From positions 1-36,219 of the forward strand of contig JAFEGC010000002.1 of the NCBI GenBank assembly GCA_018240265.1: a stretch of 36,219 nucleotides of DNA. The letters are read 5' to 3'. This stretch comes from Pseudomonadota bacterium (GTDB lineage Bacteria; Pseudomonadota; Gammaproteobacteria; Steroidobacterales; Steroidobacteraceae). Of the stretch, positions 1 through 9,387 are shown in pieces. Both the position numbers and the translations under genes were made by a program. The notes beneath the pieces were generated by a model. The model was not told where the DNA came from and did not search any database. It saw only the letters and a list, made by a program, of their open reading frames with translations. Numbering within the stretch: the stretch's first letter is position 1; each line of letters opens with the position of its first letter.

Positions 1-834
1 ACGCGCGTACTCGGCGGCGTACAGGAGCTTGAACTTGCTGACTCCCAGCGGCCGGCTTCCGGCAAATCTCACGCCCAAGGTCTGCGAAGAGGATGCCTTC
101 GCATCGGGCATGTCCAGCAGATACCCGAAGACGGTGAGAGTCCCGACGCCCTTGAAGTCCTGCGACAGGCGCAGCAGATGGATGTGGCTGTGATCGTAGA
201 CTCCCTGCGGGGAATCGCGGCCGAACACCCGGTTGACGCGCCAGACGTACCCATAGCTCAAGGACATTCCGGCTAGCGGCTTCACCGCGACACTGGCGCC
301 ATCGAGCGTCTGATCATTCTGCCGCCAGTCGACCGAGCCTATCCAGCGCTGATTGTCCAGATTCACGGCCTGACGACCGGCGTTCAGCTCGAACTTATCG
401 TTCCAGTGGTAGTGCAGGAACGCCTGGTTGAGCGCGTAATCCTTCGGGTCGGCTACGATCGGGTACTGCGTGCGCCCATTGACGGTGTCGTTGTACCGCT
501 CCGACCCCAGGTGGGCCACTCCGTCCCCTTCCACCGTGACGCTGAATCCCTCCCACTCGCGCGTTTTCACGCCCCCGCGCACGCGCAGGGTGGAGGCGAG
601 CGCGGAACGCACGATGCCGTCCTGATCGACCGACTCGATCCGGTAGCGCAAATTGAGATAGGGCTTGAACGGCGGTTCGGGCTGTGCCGGTGTATCAGCC
701 GCCTGCGCAGCTACGCCCCAGACGCACAGGCCCAGCACTGCCATCCATGCGCGGCCCAGCCGGGCGCATGCAGCGTCCCGCGCCGCTTTTATGGTTCTGA
801 GCCGATGCATGGTCGGTTGCGAGCATTCTTTCAC
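1..834 (-). CDS. Alginate-export-family outer-membrane porin (3' end outside window)
   Basis: The first 278 codons are present and the gene continues past the left edge. A GTG start at 834 is preferred because AGGAG lies six bases upstream; an ATG at 810 is the alternative. The N-terminus is a long basic stretch followed by a hydrophobic core ending in a VAAQAA-type signal-peptidase site around residue 45, so the protein is exported. After it come alternating beta strands with motifs typical of the alginate-export (Alginate_exp) beta-barrel family, such as LNLRYRIE, FLHYHW, the strand GRQAVNLDNQRWIGSVDWRQ and DQTLDGASV. Family members are outer-membrane channels for anionic or small solutes; alginate itself is only one known substrate. 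It lies 70 bases downstream of narI on the same strand, so it may be read with the nitrate reductase genes and help anion entry, but that link is an inference. No alginate genes are nearby. Confidence 0.85.
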   Translation of the reverse strand, partial: MKECSQPTMHRLRTIKAARDAACARLGRAWMAVLGLCVWGVAAQAADTPAQPEPPFKPYLNLRYRIESVDQDGIVRSALASTLRVRGGVKTREWEGFSVTVEGDGVAHLGSERYNDTVNGRTQYPIVADPKDYALNQAFLHYHWNDKFELNAGRQAVNLDNQRWIGSVDWRQNDQTLDGASVAVKPLAGMSLSYGYVWRVNRVFGRDSPQGVYDHSHIHLLRLSQDFKGVGTLTVFGYLLDMPDAKASSSQTLGVRFAGSRPLGVSKFKLLYAAEYAR

Positions 835-904
835 GATTCACTCCTGTTGCATTCTTGGTGCATCCCAATTGCATCGAGCGGCTTTGGACAAGCGAGGCGC
901 AAAC

Positions 905-1651
905 TCATGGAGCGCGCCGCGGTCTGTCATGCCCCGGAGGCAGATTCAGCCGGCGGGATCGGACCAGCTGGTACGGGCGGAAAAGATAGGTGACGGAGGC
1001 CAGTCCGCTCCAGACGTGAACCAGCCGACTGAAGGGAAACAACAGGAAGATGGTCATGCCCAGTACCATGTGGATCTTGTAGGGCAAGGCGAGTCCGATC
1101 AGGTTGGTCGCCAGCGGACGAAAGGTCACGATCCGCTGCGCCCAGTCGGCCAGAATCAACATGACACTGCCGTCGGCATGCCGCAGCGACAGTGGCAGCG
1201 TGATCAATCCGAGGCTGAGTTGCACCCACAGGATTACCAGGATGGCGATATCGGTACGATGGCTGGTCAGGCGAATGCGGGGATCGGCGATGCGACGCCA
1301 GATCAGCAGGCACAGACCGGCGAAGCAGATTGCCCCGGCGATGCCCCCAGCCACGACGGCCAGCAACTGCTTGTGCGCCGGGGAAATGACGTGCGCATAC
1401 AGCGCATGTGGGGTCAGCAGGCCCACTGTGTGACCCACGAACAGGAACAGTATCCCGACGTGAAACAGATTGCTGCCCCAACGCAGCGTGCCGTGACGCA
1501 GCAGCTGCGACGAATCACTCTTCCAGGTGTACTGGTCGCGGTCGAAGCGCGCAAGACTCCCCATGAAGAAGACACCCAGGCAGATATAGGGATAGACCGT
1601 GAAGAAGAAGTCGTGAAGATAGAGATTGAGGGCGGATGCGGATTCGTTCAT
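905..1651 (-). CDS. narI: Respiratory nitrate reductase gamma subunit NarI (cytochrome b)
   Basis: 248 residues, slightly longer than E. coli NarI (225) because of a basic C-terminal tail. NarI is the integral-membrane di-heme cytochrome b that takes electrons from quinol and passes them to NarH. Five hydrophobic segments are visible. The four axial heme ligands of the family are found at His64 (NLFHVG), His74 (FVGHTVG), His194 (YKIHMVLG) and His212 (RLVHVW), in the expected two pairs on helices 2 and 5. The ATG start overlaps the stop of narJ by four bases, which indicates translational coupling. It is the last gene of narK1K2GHJI before a 70-base gap and a porin gene. Identification is secure from motifs and gene order. 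Confidence 0.97.
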   Translation of the reverse strand: MNESASALNLYLHDFFFTVYPYICLGVFFMGSLARFDRDQYTWKSDSSQLLRHGTLRWGSNLFHVGILFLFVGHTVGLLTPHALYAHVISPAHKQLLAVVAGGIAGAICFAGLCLLIWRRIADPRIRLTSHRTDIAILVILWVQLSLGLITLPLSLRHADGSVMLILADWAQRIVTFRPLATNLIGLALPYKIHMVLGMTIFLLFPFSRLVHVWSGLASVTYLFRPYQLVRSRRLNLPPGHDRPRRAP

Positions 1652-2358
1652 GGCAGATCTCCTCGCGCGGCGGTAGATCGATCGGGGCGCACCTCGCGGC
1701 TGAAGTGCAGAGGCTGGGGTGTGCCGGGGCGGGCCGGGCGGCCGGTTCCGCAGCCCGAGAACGCCGCTGGCTCGTCCCAGCTGAGATCTGGCGGATCCTC
1801 ATCCGAGATCTGCACGGCGCTGGCGGAAACGCCAGCCAAATCGAGCAATGCGCCCATCGCACTGGCGTAGCCGCTATGCCGGCTTCTCAGGGCCGCGAAC
1901 ACGGCATTGACCAGATGCGCGATCTCGCCCAGCAGACCGATGGCTTCGGCCGCCGGCTGGGTCGAGGCGAACTCCAGCACCACCGGCAGATGATCGGGCA
2001 TCTCGCCCGCGGCAAGATAGAGGCCGGCCTGCTCGTAGGTCCGGGCCAGATCGATCATCGCCGGTCCCCGTTCGCGCGAATCCCCATGCACATGTTCGAA
2101 CAGATGCAGGGCCGTCCGCCGACCACTGTCGAACAGCTGGACATAGTCGGCTTGCGCATCCAGTGGATCCTGCCGTGCCAGAGCGCCGATGAAATCGTCG
2201 AGCTCGGCCAACCGCCGCTCGGGCAATGCGGCCTCCGCATGCAGCGCCGTGCGCAGTTCGGACAGGTGAGCGCGCAGCTCGGGACCGGGGTATCCCAGCA
2301 ATCGGGAAAGCACGCGCAGCGTGCGGCTCGCCGGATTGGGAGCGTCGGAAATTGCCAT
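1648..2358 (-). CDS. narJ: Nitrate reductase molybdenum cofactor assembly chaperone NarJ
   Basis: 236 residues. NarJ is a cytoplasmic TorD-family chaperone that binds apo-NarG and allows Mo-bisMGD insertion and membrane attachment; it is not part of the final enzyme. Family features seen are the N-terminal RVLSRLLGYPGPELR segment, the helix LAELDDFIGAL, and the core YVQLFDSGRRTALHLFEHVHGDSRERGPAM, whose FD..R..LHLFEH pattern is diagnostic. The C-terminal 40 residues are proline/arginine-rich and poorly conserved. The ATG at 2358 was chosen because it follows a GGTGGAG ribosome-binding site and sits two bases after the narH stop; an open frame continuing upstream to 2880 is only an artefact inside narH. 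Its stop overlaps the narI start. Confidence 0.95.
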   Translation of the reverse strand: MAISDAPNPASRTLRVLSRLLGYPGPELRAHLSELRTALHAEAALPERRLAELDDFIGALARQDPLDAQADYVQLFDSGRRTALHLFEHVHGDSRERGPAMIDLARTYEQAGLYLAAGEMPDHLPVVLEFASTQPAAEAIGLLGEIAHLVNAVFAALRSRHSGYASAMGALLDLAGVSASAVQISDEDPPDLSWDEPAAFSGCGTGRPARPGTPQPLHFSREVRPDRSTAARGDLP

Positions 2359-2360
2359 GG

Positions 2361-3884
2361 TCAGATCTCCACCTTGATGGGAATCGTGCGACGCTTCTCG
2401 CTGCCGAACAGACTGGTTTGACCGGTACCCTCCGAACAGCCGTTGCCGAAGCTGAAGCCGCAGCCGCCGCGCAGGTGGAAGGCGTTCTCCGCGTATTCGC
2501 GATGGCTGCTGGGGATCACGAAGCGGTCCTCGTAATTGGCGATCGCCATCACCTGATACATGTCCTCGACCGTCGACTGCGACAGGCCGACCTGCTTCAG
2601 CACCGCCTCGTTCACCACGCCGTCGATGTGCTTGCTGCGGTTGTAGGCGCGCATCGCCAGCAGGCGTTCGAGCGCGCGAGTCACCGGTACCGTATCGCCG
2701 GCCGTCAGCAGGTTGGCCAGATAGCGCAGCGGAATGCGTAGCGAGCCCACGTCGGGGATCTCGCCATTGTTGCCCAGGTGCCCGGCCCGGGCGGCCGCGG
2801 TGATCGGCGATAGCGGTGGCACGTACCAGACCATGGGGAGCGTGCGATATTCGGGGTGCAGCGGCAGCGCCACTTTCCAATCCATGGCCATCCGGTAGAC
2901 CGGGCTGTTACGCGCGGCCTCGATCCAACTTTCCGGAATGCCGTCCCGGCGGGCCTGCTCGTTGATCTGCGGGTCGTGCGGATCGAGGAAGATGTCCAGC
3001 TGGGCCTGGTACAGGTCCTGCTCGCGCTCCACGCTCGCTGCCTGTCGGATGCGATCGGCATCGTACAGCAGAACGCCGAGGTACCGGATGCGGCCCACGC
3101 AGGTTTCCGAGCACACCGTGGGCTGCCCGGCCTCGATGCGTGGAAAGCAGAAGATGCACTTCTCCGCCTTGCCGCTCTTCCAGTTGTAGTAAATCTTCTT
3201 GTAGGGGCAGCCCGAGACGCACATGCGCCAGCCGCGGCACTTGTCCTGGTCGATCAGGACGATGCCGTCCTCTTCACGCTTGTAGATGCTGCCCGAGGGA
3301 CACGATGCCACGCAGGCCGGGTTGAGGCAATGCTCGCACAGGCGTGGCAGGTACATCATGAAGGTGTTCTCGAACACGCCGTACATTGCCTTCTGCACGC
3401 CCTCGAAATTGCTGTCCTCGCTGCGCTTGGCGAATTCACCGCCAAGAATCTCCTCCCAGTTGGGACCCCAGACGATCTTGTCCATCTGCTTGCCGGTGAT
3501 CAAACTCCGTGGACGGGCCGTAGGACTCGCCTTCATTTCAGGCGCGCTCTGCAGATGGTCGTAATCGAAGGTGAAGGGTTCGTAGTAGTCATCGATCTCC
3601 GGCAGGTTCGGATTGGCGAAGATCTTCGCCAGCAGCGGCCACTTGCCGCCCTGACGCGGCACGATCGAACCGTCCGCCTTGCGGATCCAGCCGCCCTTCC
3701 AGCGGCGCTGGTTCTCCCATTGCTTTGGGTAGCCGATGCCGGGTTTGGTCTCGACATTGTTGAACCATGCGTATTCCACGCCCGGCCGGCTGGTCCACAC
3801 GTTCTTGCAGGTGACGGAACAGGTATGGCAGCCGATGCACTTGTCGAGGTTGAGAACCATACCGATCTGGGCGCGAACTTTCAT
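2361..3884 (-). CDS. narH: Respiratory nitrate reductase beta subunit NarH (iron-sulfur)
   Basis: 507 residues, close to E. coli NarH (512). It is the cytoplasmic electron-transfer subunit with three [4Fe-4S] clusters and one [3Fe-4S] cluster linking NarI hemes to NarG. The first cluster motif is at Cys16, 19, 22 and 26 (CIGCHTCSVTC). Further groups are LCEHCLNPACVASCPSG, CRGWRMCVSGCPYKKIYYNW (Trp in place of one Cys, as expected for the 3Fe-4S site) and KCIFCFPRIEAGQPTVCSETC. The ATG at 3884, giving MKVRAQIGMVLNLDKC, overlaps the narG stop by four bases and matches the family N-terminus; an upstream in-frame start at 3920 lies inside narG and is rejected. The C-terminal LRGGCGFSFGNGC is also typical. 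Confidence 0.98.
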   Translation of the reverse strand: MKVRAQIGMVLNLDKCIGCHTCSVTCKNVWTSRPGVEYAWFNNVETKPGIGYPKQWENQRRWKGGWIRKADGSIVPRQGGKWPLLAKIFANPNLPEIDDYYEPFTFDYDHLQSAPEMKASPTARPRSLITGKQMDKIVWGPNWEEILGGEFAKRSEDSNFEGVQKAMYGVFENTFMMYLPRLCEHCLNPACVASCPSGSIYKREEDGIVLIDQDKCRGWRMCVSGCPYKKIYYNWKSGKAEKCIFCFPRIEAGQPTVCSETCVGRIRYLGVLLYDADRIRQAASVEREQDLYQAQLDIFLDPHDPQINEQARRDGIPESWIEAARNSPVYRMAMDWKVALPLHPEYRTLPMVWYVPPLSPITAAARAGHLGNNGEIPDVGSLRIPLRYLANLLTAGDTVPVTRALERLLAMRAYNRSKHIDGVVNEAVLKQVGLSQSTVEDMYQVMAIANYEDRFVIPSSHREYAENAFHLRGGCGFSFGNGCSEGTGQTSLFGSEKRRTIPIKVEI

Positions 3885-6800
3885 GAATTCTCTCCGTAGG
3901 CCTGTACTCGCTCGATCCACTGCTCACCCACCGGCGTATCCAGCCAGTCGATCCTGCTCATCTTGCGCACGACGACGAACTCATCGCGGTTCGTGCCGAC
4001 GGTTCCGTAATAGTTGAAGCCATAACTCAGCTGCGCATAGCCGCCGATCATGTGCGTGGGCTTGACCACGATGCGGGTGACGGAGTTGTGGATTCCTCCG
4101 CGCACGTTCGTGATCTGGCTGCCGGGCGTGTTCACGATCTTCTCCTGCGCGTGGTACATCATCACCATGCCCTCCTTCACACGCTGGCTCACCACCGCGC
4201 GCGCGGCGATGGCACCGTTCACGTTGAACAGCTCCACCCAGTCGTTGTCGACGATGCCGGCCTTGCGAGCGTCGATCTCGGACAGCCAGACGATCGGCCC
4301 ACCACGCGACAGCGTGAGCATCATCAGGTTGTCCGTGTAGGTGGAGTGAATGCCCCACTTCTGATGCGGCGTGATGAAGTTCAGCAGGATTTCGGGATTG
4401 CCATTGGCGCGCTGGTTGTGCAACGCCGCGGTGGCCTTCATGTCCACCGGCGGGCGGTAGCTGGAGAATCCCTCGCCAAAAGCGCGCATCCAGGCGTGAT
4501 CCTGATAGAACTGCTGCCGGCCGGTGAGCGTGCGCCAGGGAATCAGCTCGTGCACGTTGGTGTAGCCGGCATTGTAGGAGACATTCTCGCTCTCGATGCC
4601 GCTCCAGGTGGGCGAACTGATGATCTTGCGCGGCTGCGCCTGAATGTCGCGAAAGCGGATTTTTTCGTCTTCGCGGTACAGGGCCAGGTGGGCATGCTCG
4701 CGGCCGGTGGCCTTGGACAGGGACTCCCAGGCCTTGACGGCGACATGGCCGTTGGTCTCCGGAGCGAGCTGCAACACCACCTCGCAGGCATCGATGTCCG
4801 TTTCTATGCGGGGCATGCCCTGCGTCACGCCTTCCTGGCGTACCACGCCGTTGAGCTCGCCGAGCTGCCTCACTTCGGTCTGCGTGTCCCAGGCGATGCC
4901 CTTGCCGCCGTTGCCCATCTTGTTCATCAATGGGCCAAGCGCAGTGAAGCGCTTGTAGACGTTGGGGTAGTCGCGCTCCACCACGGCGATCGCCGGAGCC
5001 GTCTTGCCTGGCACCAGCTCACACTCACCACGCTTCCAGTCGCGCACTTCCAGCGGCTGCCCGAGTTCTCCGGCCGTGTCGTGCATCAGGGGTGCTAGCA
5101 CGACGTCCTGTTCGAGACCGAGGTGACCGGCACACACCTCGCTGAATGTCTTTGCGATGCCCTTGTAGATATCCCAGTCGCTGCGGCTCTGCCAGGCCGG
5201 GTCCACCGCGGTAGACAGCGGATGGATAAACGGATGCATGTCGCTGGTGTTGAGATCGTTCTTTTCGTACCAGGTGGCTGTGGGCAGCACGATGTCGGAG
5301 TACAGGCAGGTCGTGCTCATGCGAAAGTCCAGCGTGACGAGCAGGTCGAGCTTGCCTTCCGGAGCCTGCTCGTGCCACTTGACCTCCGCCGGCCGGGCGT
5401 CCTGCGCGCCCAGTTCCCTGCCTTGCACACCATTGCTGGTGCCCAGCAGATGCTTGAGAAAATACTCATGTCCCTTGCCGCTGGAACCAAGCAAGTTGGA
5501 GCGCCATACGAACAGGTTGCGCGGCCAGTTCTGAGGTGCATCGGGATCATGGCAAGCAAAGTCCACCGTGCCCGCCTTGATGGCGCGAACGGCATGCTCC
5601 TTCGCATCGACGCCACTCTCGGCCGCTGTGCGCGCCAGCGCCAGCGGATTGACGTTGAGCTGTGGTGCGCTCGGCAACCAGCCCATGCGTTCGGCGCGCA
5701 CGTTGAAGTCGATGGCGCTGCCCTGGTAGGCGGTCGGATCGGCCAGCGGCGAGAGGATCTCCTCCATGCCGACCTTCTCGTAACGCCACTGGTCGGTATG
5801 GGCATAGAAGAAGCTGGTGGAATTCTGCTGGCGCGGCGGCCGACTCCAGTCGAGCGCGAAGGCGAGCGCCGTCCAGCCGGTCTGAGGGCGGAGCTTCTCC
5901 TGACCGACATAGTGCGCCCAGCCTCCGCCGCTCTTGCCGACGCAACCACACAGCATCAGCAGATTGATGATGCCACGATAGTTCATGTCACAGTGATACC
6001 AGTGGTTCATCGCCGCGCCGATGATCACCATGGAGCGACCTTCGGTCTTTTCGGCGTTCTCGGCGAACTGGCGCGCCACGGTGATGACCTGTTCGCGCGG
6101 CACACCGGTGATCGATTCCTGCCAAGCCGGCGTGTACGGTGTGTCTTCATCGTAACTGCGCGCGCCCGATCCCAGGCCGCGGTCGACACCGTACTGGGCC
6201 GCCTGCAGGTCGAACACCGTGGCCACCAGCACGTGACGTCCCTCGGCGGCCGAACCGATCGCCACTGGCACCACCGGCACTTTCGTGCGCCGCACTTGTC
6301 CGGTGCGCGGGTTGGCCTGAAAGTGAGGATTGGGCTGACCGCCGAAGTAGGGAAAGGCGACATCCGCAAGCCGGTATTCCTGGGCGCCGTCCTCGAGCAC
6401 CGACAGCTTGAGCCGGACCTGCTCGCCCGATCGAGCCTCCCGCTCCTCGAGATTCCATCGGCCGGCGTCGGCACGACCCTCCGGGCCCCAGCGAAAGCCG
6501 ATCGAACCGTTGGGTAACACCATCGCGCCGGACGTATCGAACGCAAGAGTCTTCCACTCCGGGTTGTTCTGCTGGCCGAACCGATCATCGACATCGCTCG
6601 CGCGCAGCAAGCGGCCCGGCACCAGCACCGTGCTGCCGTCCGCGAGAGTCTGCTCCTCGAGCATCACCAACATCGGCAGGTCGGTGTAGCGGCGCGCGTA
6701 GTCGTCAAAGTAGGGAACGCGGCGCTCGACGTAGAATTCCTTGAATACGACGTGACCCATGGCCATGGCCACGGCCGCATCGGTTCCCTGCTTCGGGTGC

Positions 6801-7684
6801 AGGCACAGATCGGCCAGCTTCGACACTTCCGCATAGTCTGGTGTCACGGCGACCGTCTTCGTGCCCTTGTAGCGGACTTCCGTGAAGAAATGGGCGTCCG
6901 GCGTGCGCGTCTGGGGCACGTTGGATCCCCAGGCGATGATGAAGCCGCTGTTGTACCAGTCGGCACTCTCGGGGACATCGGTCTGCTCACCCCAGATCTG
7001 CGGGCTCGAGGGCGGCAGGTCGCAGTACCAGTCGTAAAAGCTCATGCACACGCCGCCGATCAACGACAGGTAGCGTGAGCCCGCGGCGTAGCTCACCATG
7101 CTCATGGCCGGAATCGGCGAGAAGCCGATGATGCGATCGGGGCCATAGCGCTTGATCGTGTAGACATTGGCCGCGGCGATGATCTCGTTCACCTCTTCCC
7201 AGCTGGAGCGCACGAATCCACCCAAGCCCCGCACCTGCTGATAGTCACGCCGCTTGGCCACATCGGCCTGAATCGCGGCCCACGCGTCCACCGGTTCGTG
7301 CAGTCGCCGCGCCTCGCGCCAATGCCTGAGCAGGCGGGCACGTACCATCGGGTACTTCACGCGGTTGGCGCTGTACAGGTACCAGCTGTAACTGGCGCCG
7401 CGCTGGCACCCACGCGGTTCATGGTTCGGCAAGTCCCAGCGAGTGCGCGGATAGTCGGTCTGCTGGGTCTCCCAGGTGACGATTCCGCCTTTGACGTAGA
7501 TCTTCCAGGAGCAGCTGCCAGTGCAATTCACACCGTGCGTCGAGCGCACGATCTTGTCGTGCGCCCAGCGGTTGCGATAGGCATCCTCCCAGGTGCGATC
7601 TTCGCCGGTGACGCGGCCGTAGTCTTCCGCAAAGCTCTCCCGGGGCAGTGTGAAATAGTTCAGTCGGTCGAGAAAATGGCTCAT
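3881..7684 (-). CDS. narG: Respiratory nitrate reductase alpha subunit NarG (Mo-bisMGD catalytic)
   Basis: 1267 residues (E. coli 1247). NarG reduces nitrate to nitrite at a molybdenum bis-molybdopterin guanine dinucleotide centre on the cytoplasmic face. The FS0 cluster ligands are His50, Cys54, Cys58 and Cys93 (STHGVNCTGSCSWK and RGCQRGAS), one position shifted from E. coli. The conserved SFYDWYCDLPP segment near 215-225 includes the Asp that coordinates Mo in the E. coli enzyme. ESADWYNSGFIIAWGSNVPQTR and the RYKGTKTVAVTPDYAE cofactor-binding region are also present. There is no Tat signal, only the usual N-terminal vestige that starts MSHFLDRL. The ATG follows GAGGG and lies ten bases after narK2. 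No frame disruption is seen. This is the membrane-bound Nar type, not periplasmic Nap. Confidence 0.99.
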   Translation of the reverse strand: MSHFLDRLNYFTLPRESFAEDYGRVTGEDRTWEDAYRNRWAHDKIVRSTHGVNCTGSCSWKIYVKGGIVTWETQQTDYPRTRWDLPNHEPRGCQRGASYSWYLYSANRVKYPMVRARLLRHWREARRLHEPVDAWAAIQADVAKRRDYQQVRGLGGFVRSSWEEVNEIIAAANVYTIKRYGPDRIIGFSPIPAMSMVSYAAGSRYLSLIGGVCMSFYDWYCDLPPSSPQIWGEQTDVPESADWYNSGFIIAWGSNVPQTRTPDAHFFTEVRYKGTKTVAVTPDYAEVSKLADLCLHPKQGTDAAVAMAMGHVVFKEFYVERRVPYFDDYARRYTDLPMLVMLEEQTLADGSTVLVPGRLLRASDVDDRFGQQNNPEWKTLAFDTSGAMVLPNGSIGFRWGPEGRADAGRWNLEEREARSGEQVRLKLSVLEDGAQEYRLADVAFPYFGGQPNPHFQANPRTGQVRRTKVPVVPVAIGSAAEGRHVLVATVFDLQAAQYGVDRGLGSGARSYDEDTPYTPAWQESITGVPREQVITVARQFAENAEKTEGRSMVIIGAAMNHWYHCDMNYRGIINLLMLCGCVGKSGGGWAHYVGQEKLRPQTGWTALAFALDWSRPPRQQNSTSFFYAHTDQWRYEKVGMEEILSPLADPTAYQGSAIDFNVRAERMGWLPSAPQLNVNPLALARTAAESGVDAKEHAVRAIKAGTVDFACHDPDAPQNWPRNLFVWRSNLLGSSGKGHEYFLKHLLGTSNGVQGRELGAQDARPAEVKWHEQAPEGKLDLLVTLDFRMSTTCLYSDIVLPTATWYEKNDLNTSDMHPFIHPLSTAVDPAWQSRSDWDIYKGIAKTFSEVCAGHLGLEQDVVLAPLMHDTAGELGQPLEVRDWKRGECELVPGKTAPAIAVVERDYPNVYKRFTALGPLMNKMGNGGKGIAWDTQTEVRQLGELNGVVRQEGVTQGMPRIETDIDACEVVLQLAPETNGHVAVKAWESLSKATGREHAHLALYREDEKIRFRDIQAQPRKIISSPTWSGIESENVSYNAGYTNVHELIPWRTLTGRQQFYQDHAWMRAFGEGFSSYRPPVDMKATAALHNQRANGNPEILLNFITPHQKWGIHSTYTDNLMMLTLSRGGPIVWLSEIDARKAGIVDNDWVELFNVNGAIAARAVVSQRVKEGMVMMYHAQEKIVNTPGSQITNVRGGIHNSVTRIVVKPTHMIGGYAQLSYGFNYYGTVGTNRDEFVVVRKMSRIDWLDTPVGEQWIERVQAYGENS

Positions 7685-7694
7685 GCTGTCGCCC

Positions 7695-9347
7695 TCAAGG
7701 ATTCTTCAGGTACGCATTCCCGCGCAGGTAGAACCACCAGTTCAGCACCAGGCACAGGCTGTAGAACACGGCAAAGCCATACATGGCCAGTTGCGGAGTG
7801 CCGTGCTGAATCTGATCGCCGATTACCACCGGCGCGATGAAGGCGCCATACGCTGCCACCGCGGAAGTCCAGCCCAGCACGGGGCCGGCCTTCTGCTGGT
7901 CGAAGATCACTCCGATGGTGCGGAAGGTGCTGCCATTGCCGATGCCGCTGCAGAAGAACAGCAGCAGGAACAGTCCGAGGAAGGTCGGAAAGTATTGCTC
8001 GGGCGTGGCCGAGGCGTAGGCCTGCGTCATCACGTGTCCGACCGCGATGGAGGCGATCACCATGACCGCCGAGACGATCTGGGTGACGATGGACCCTCCC
8101 CGGCGATCGGCGATCCATCCGCCCAACGGCCGCACGGCTGCACCAACGAACGGGCCGATCCAGGCATATGCCAGGACCGTCGGCGCGTTCGGGTTGGTCA
8201 ACTTGTGCTGCATGACGCCCTGTGCATCTGCCACGTGGCTGACGCCGAAGATGACCTTCATGGCCAGCGGCAGCGCCATCGAGAATCCGATGAACGACCC
8301 GAACGTTACGATGTACAGCGCTGTCATCGACCAGGTGTGGCGATCCCGGAAGATGGCGAACTGCCGGGCGATGTTCTCCTTCATGGTGCCGAATGCAGCC
8401 AGCTTCATCATCAGCAGCGCACAGACGATGTCCAGCGGGATCGCCACCCACATGCTGATCAGACCGAGCCCCGTTGGCTTGGGCAGATAGATGTACAGGA
8501 TGGCAATGGAGGGGATGAAGGCCAGCGTGTAGAGATAGGTGATCTTGGCGAAGGCGATGAGCGGCCGACCGGTCGAGGGCGACACGGTTTTCAGGTTGTT
8601 CATGCCCCACCAGCAGGCGATCGACAGCGGCACCAGGGACAGCACCCAGCCGAAGCCGGCGTTCTGGATCCAGGTGGGTGTACCGGCGGGAATCTTGCCG
8701 AAGATCCACCCGCTGTTCTTCTGCAGGATCATCGGATCGCCGCCCAATGCGCCGAAAATGCCCACCGTCATCAGCAGCGGTATCACGATCTGCATCGTAG
8801 TCACACCGAAGTTGCCGATGCCCGCATTCAGCCCGAGCGCCGTTCCTTGCAGACGCTTCGGAAAGAATGTGCTGATGTTGGACATGGAGCTGGCGAAATT
8901 GCCGCCGCCAACGCCCGACCACAGCGCCATCAACTGGAATGCCCACAAGGGCCATCCCGGGTGCTGCAAGGCGATGCCGGTGCCGATGGCCGGTGACAAC
9001 AGCATGGCGGTGGTGAGGAAGATGGTGTTGCGGCCACCTGCCAGACGGATGAGGAATGAGGCCGGGATGCGCATGGTCGCGCCAGAAATGCCGGCGATTG
9101 CCGTGAGCGTGAACAGTTCAGCCTGGGTGAATGGGAAGCCCAGGTTGAGCATCTGCACCGTGATGATGCCCCACATCCCCCAGACGGCGAACCCACACAG
9201 CAGCGCGGGCACCGACAACCACAGGTTGCGGTAGGCGATGCGCTTGCCAGTCGAGTTCCAGAAGGCATCGTCCTCGGGACGCCAGTCGATGATGTCACCG
9301 CGGGCGGCGGAATGCGCGGATGGCGGCGCAAGGTTTTGCAGGTTCAT
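7695..9347 (-). CDS. narK2: Nitrate/nitrite transporter, NarK2 type (MFS)
   Basis: 550 residues with about 12-13 hydrophobic segments, longer than the usual ~430-470 because of a 40-residue hydrophilic N-terminus (DIIDWRPEDDAFWNSTGK, typical of the NarK2 group) and insertions. The nitrate-porter signature is clear: GGGNFASSMSNISTFFPK, then QGTALGLNAGIGNFGV in helix 5, and the paired signature in the second half, FFCSGIGNGSTFRTIG. Conserved arginines lie in helix 2 (MRIPASFLIR) and helix 8. NarK2-type proteins are usually nitrate/nitrite antiporters that keep nitrite out of the cytoplasm during respiration. The gene is 40 bases after narK1 and 10 bases before narG, so it belongs to the narKGHJI operon. 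The direction of transport is inferred from the family. Confidence 0.93.
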   Translation of the reverse strand: MNLQNLAPPSAHSAARGDIIDWRPEDDAFWNSTGKRIAYRNLWLSVPALLCGFAVWGMWGIITVQMLNLGFPFTQAELFTLTAIAGISGATMRIPASFLIRLAGGRNTIFLTTAMLLSPAIGTGIALQHPGWPLWAFQLMALWSGVGGGNFASSMSNISTFFPKRLQGTALGLNAGIGNFGVTTMQIVIPLLMTVGIFGALGGDPMILQKNSGWIFGKIPAGTPTWIQNAGFGWVLSLVPLSIACWWGMNNLKTVSPSTGRPLIAFAKITYLYTLAFIPSIAILYIYLPKPTGLGLISMWVAIPLDIVCALLMMKLAAFGTMKENIARQFAIFRDRHTWSMTALYIVTFGSFIGFSMALPLAMKVIFGVSHVADAQGVMQHKLTNPNAPTVLAYAWIGPFVGAAVRPLGGWIADRRGGSIVTQIVSAVMVIASIAVGHVMTQAYASATPEQYFPTFLGLFLLLFFCSGIGNGSTFRTIGVIFDQQKAGPVLGWTSAVAAYGAFIAPVVIGDQIQHGTPQLAMYGFAVFYSLCLVLNWWFYLRGNAYLKNP

Positions 9348-9387
9348 GGTTGCCCTCGACTCGATGTCGCGATCGTTACCTGTCCCG

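Noticed and set aside
2705-3061. Minus-strand open frame inside narH, and similar short frames throughout narG
   Set aside because: They are out-of-frame overlaps with strongly supported nar genes and have no ribosome-binding sites or domains.
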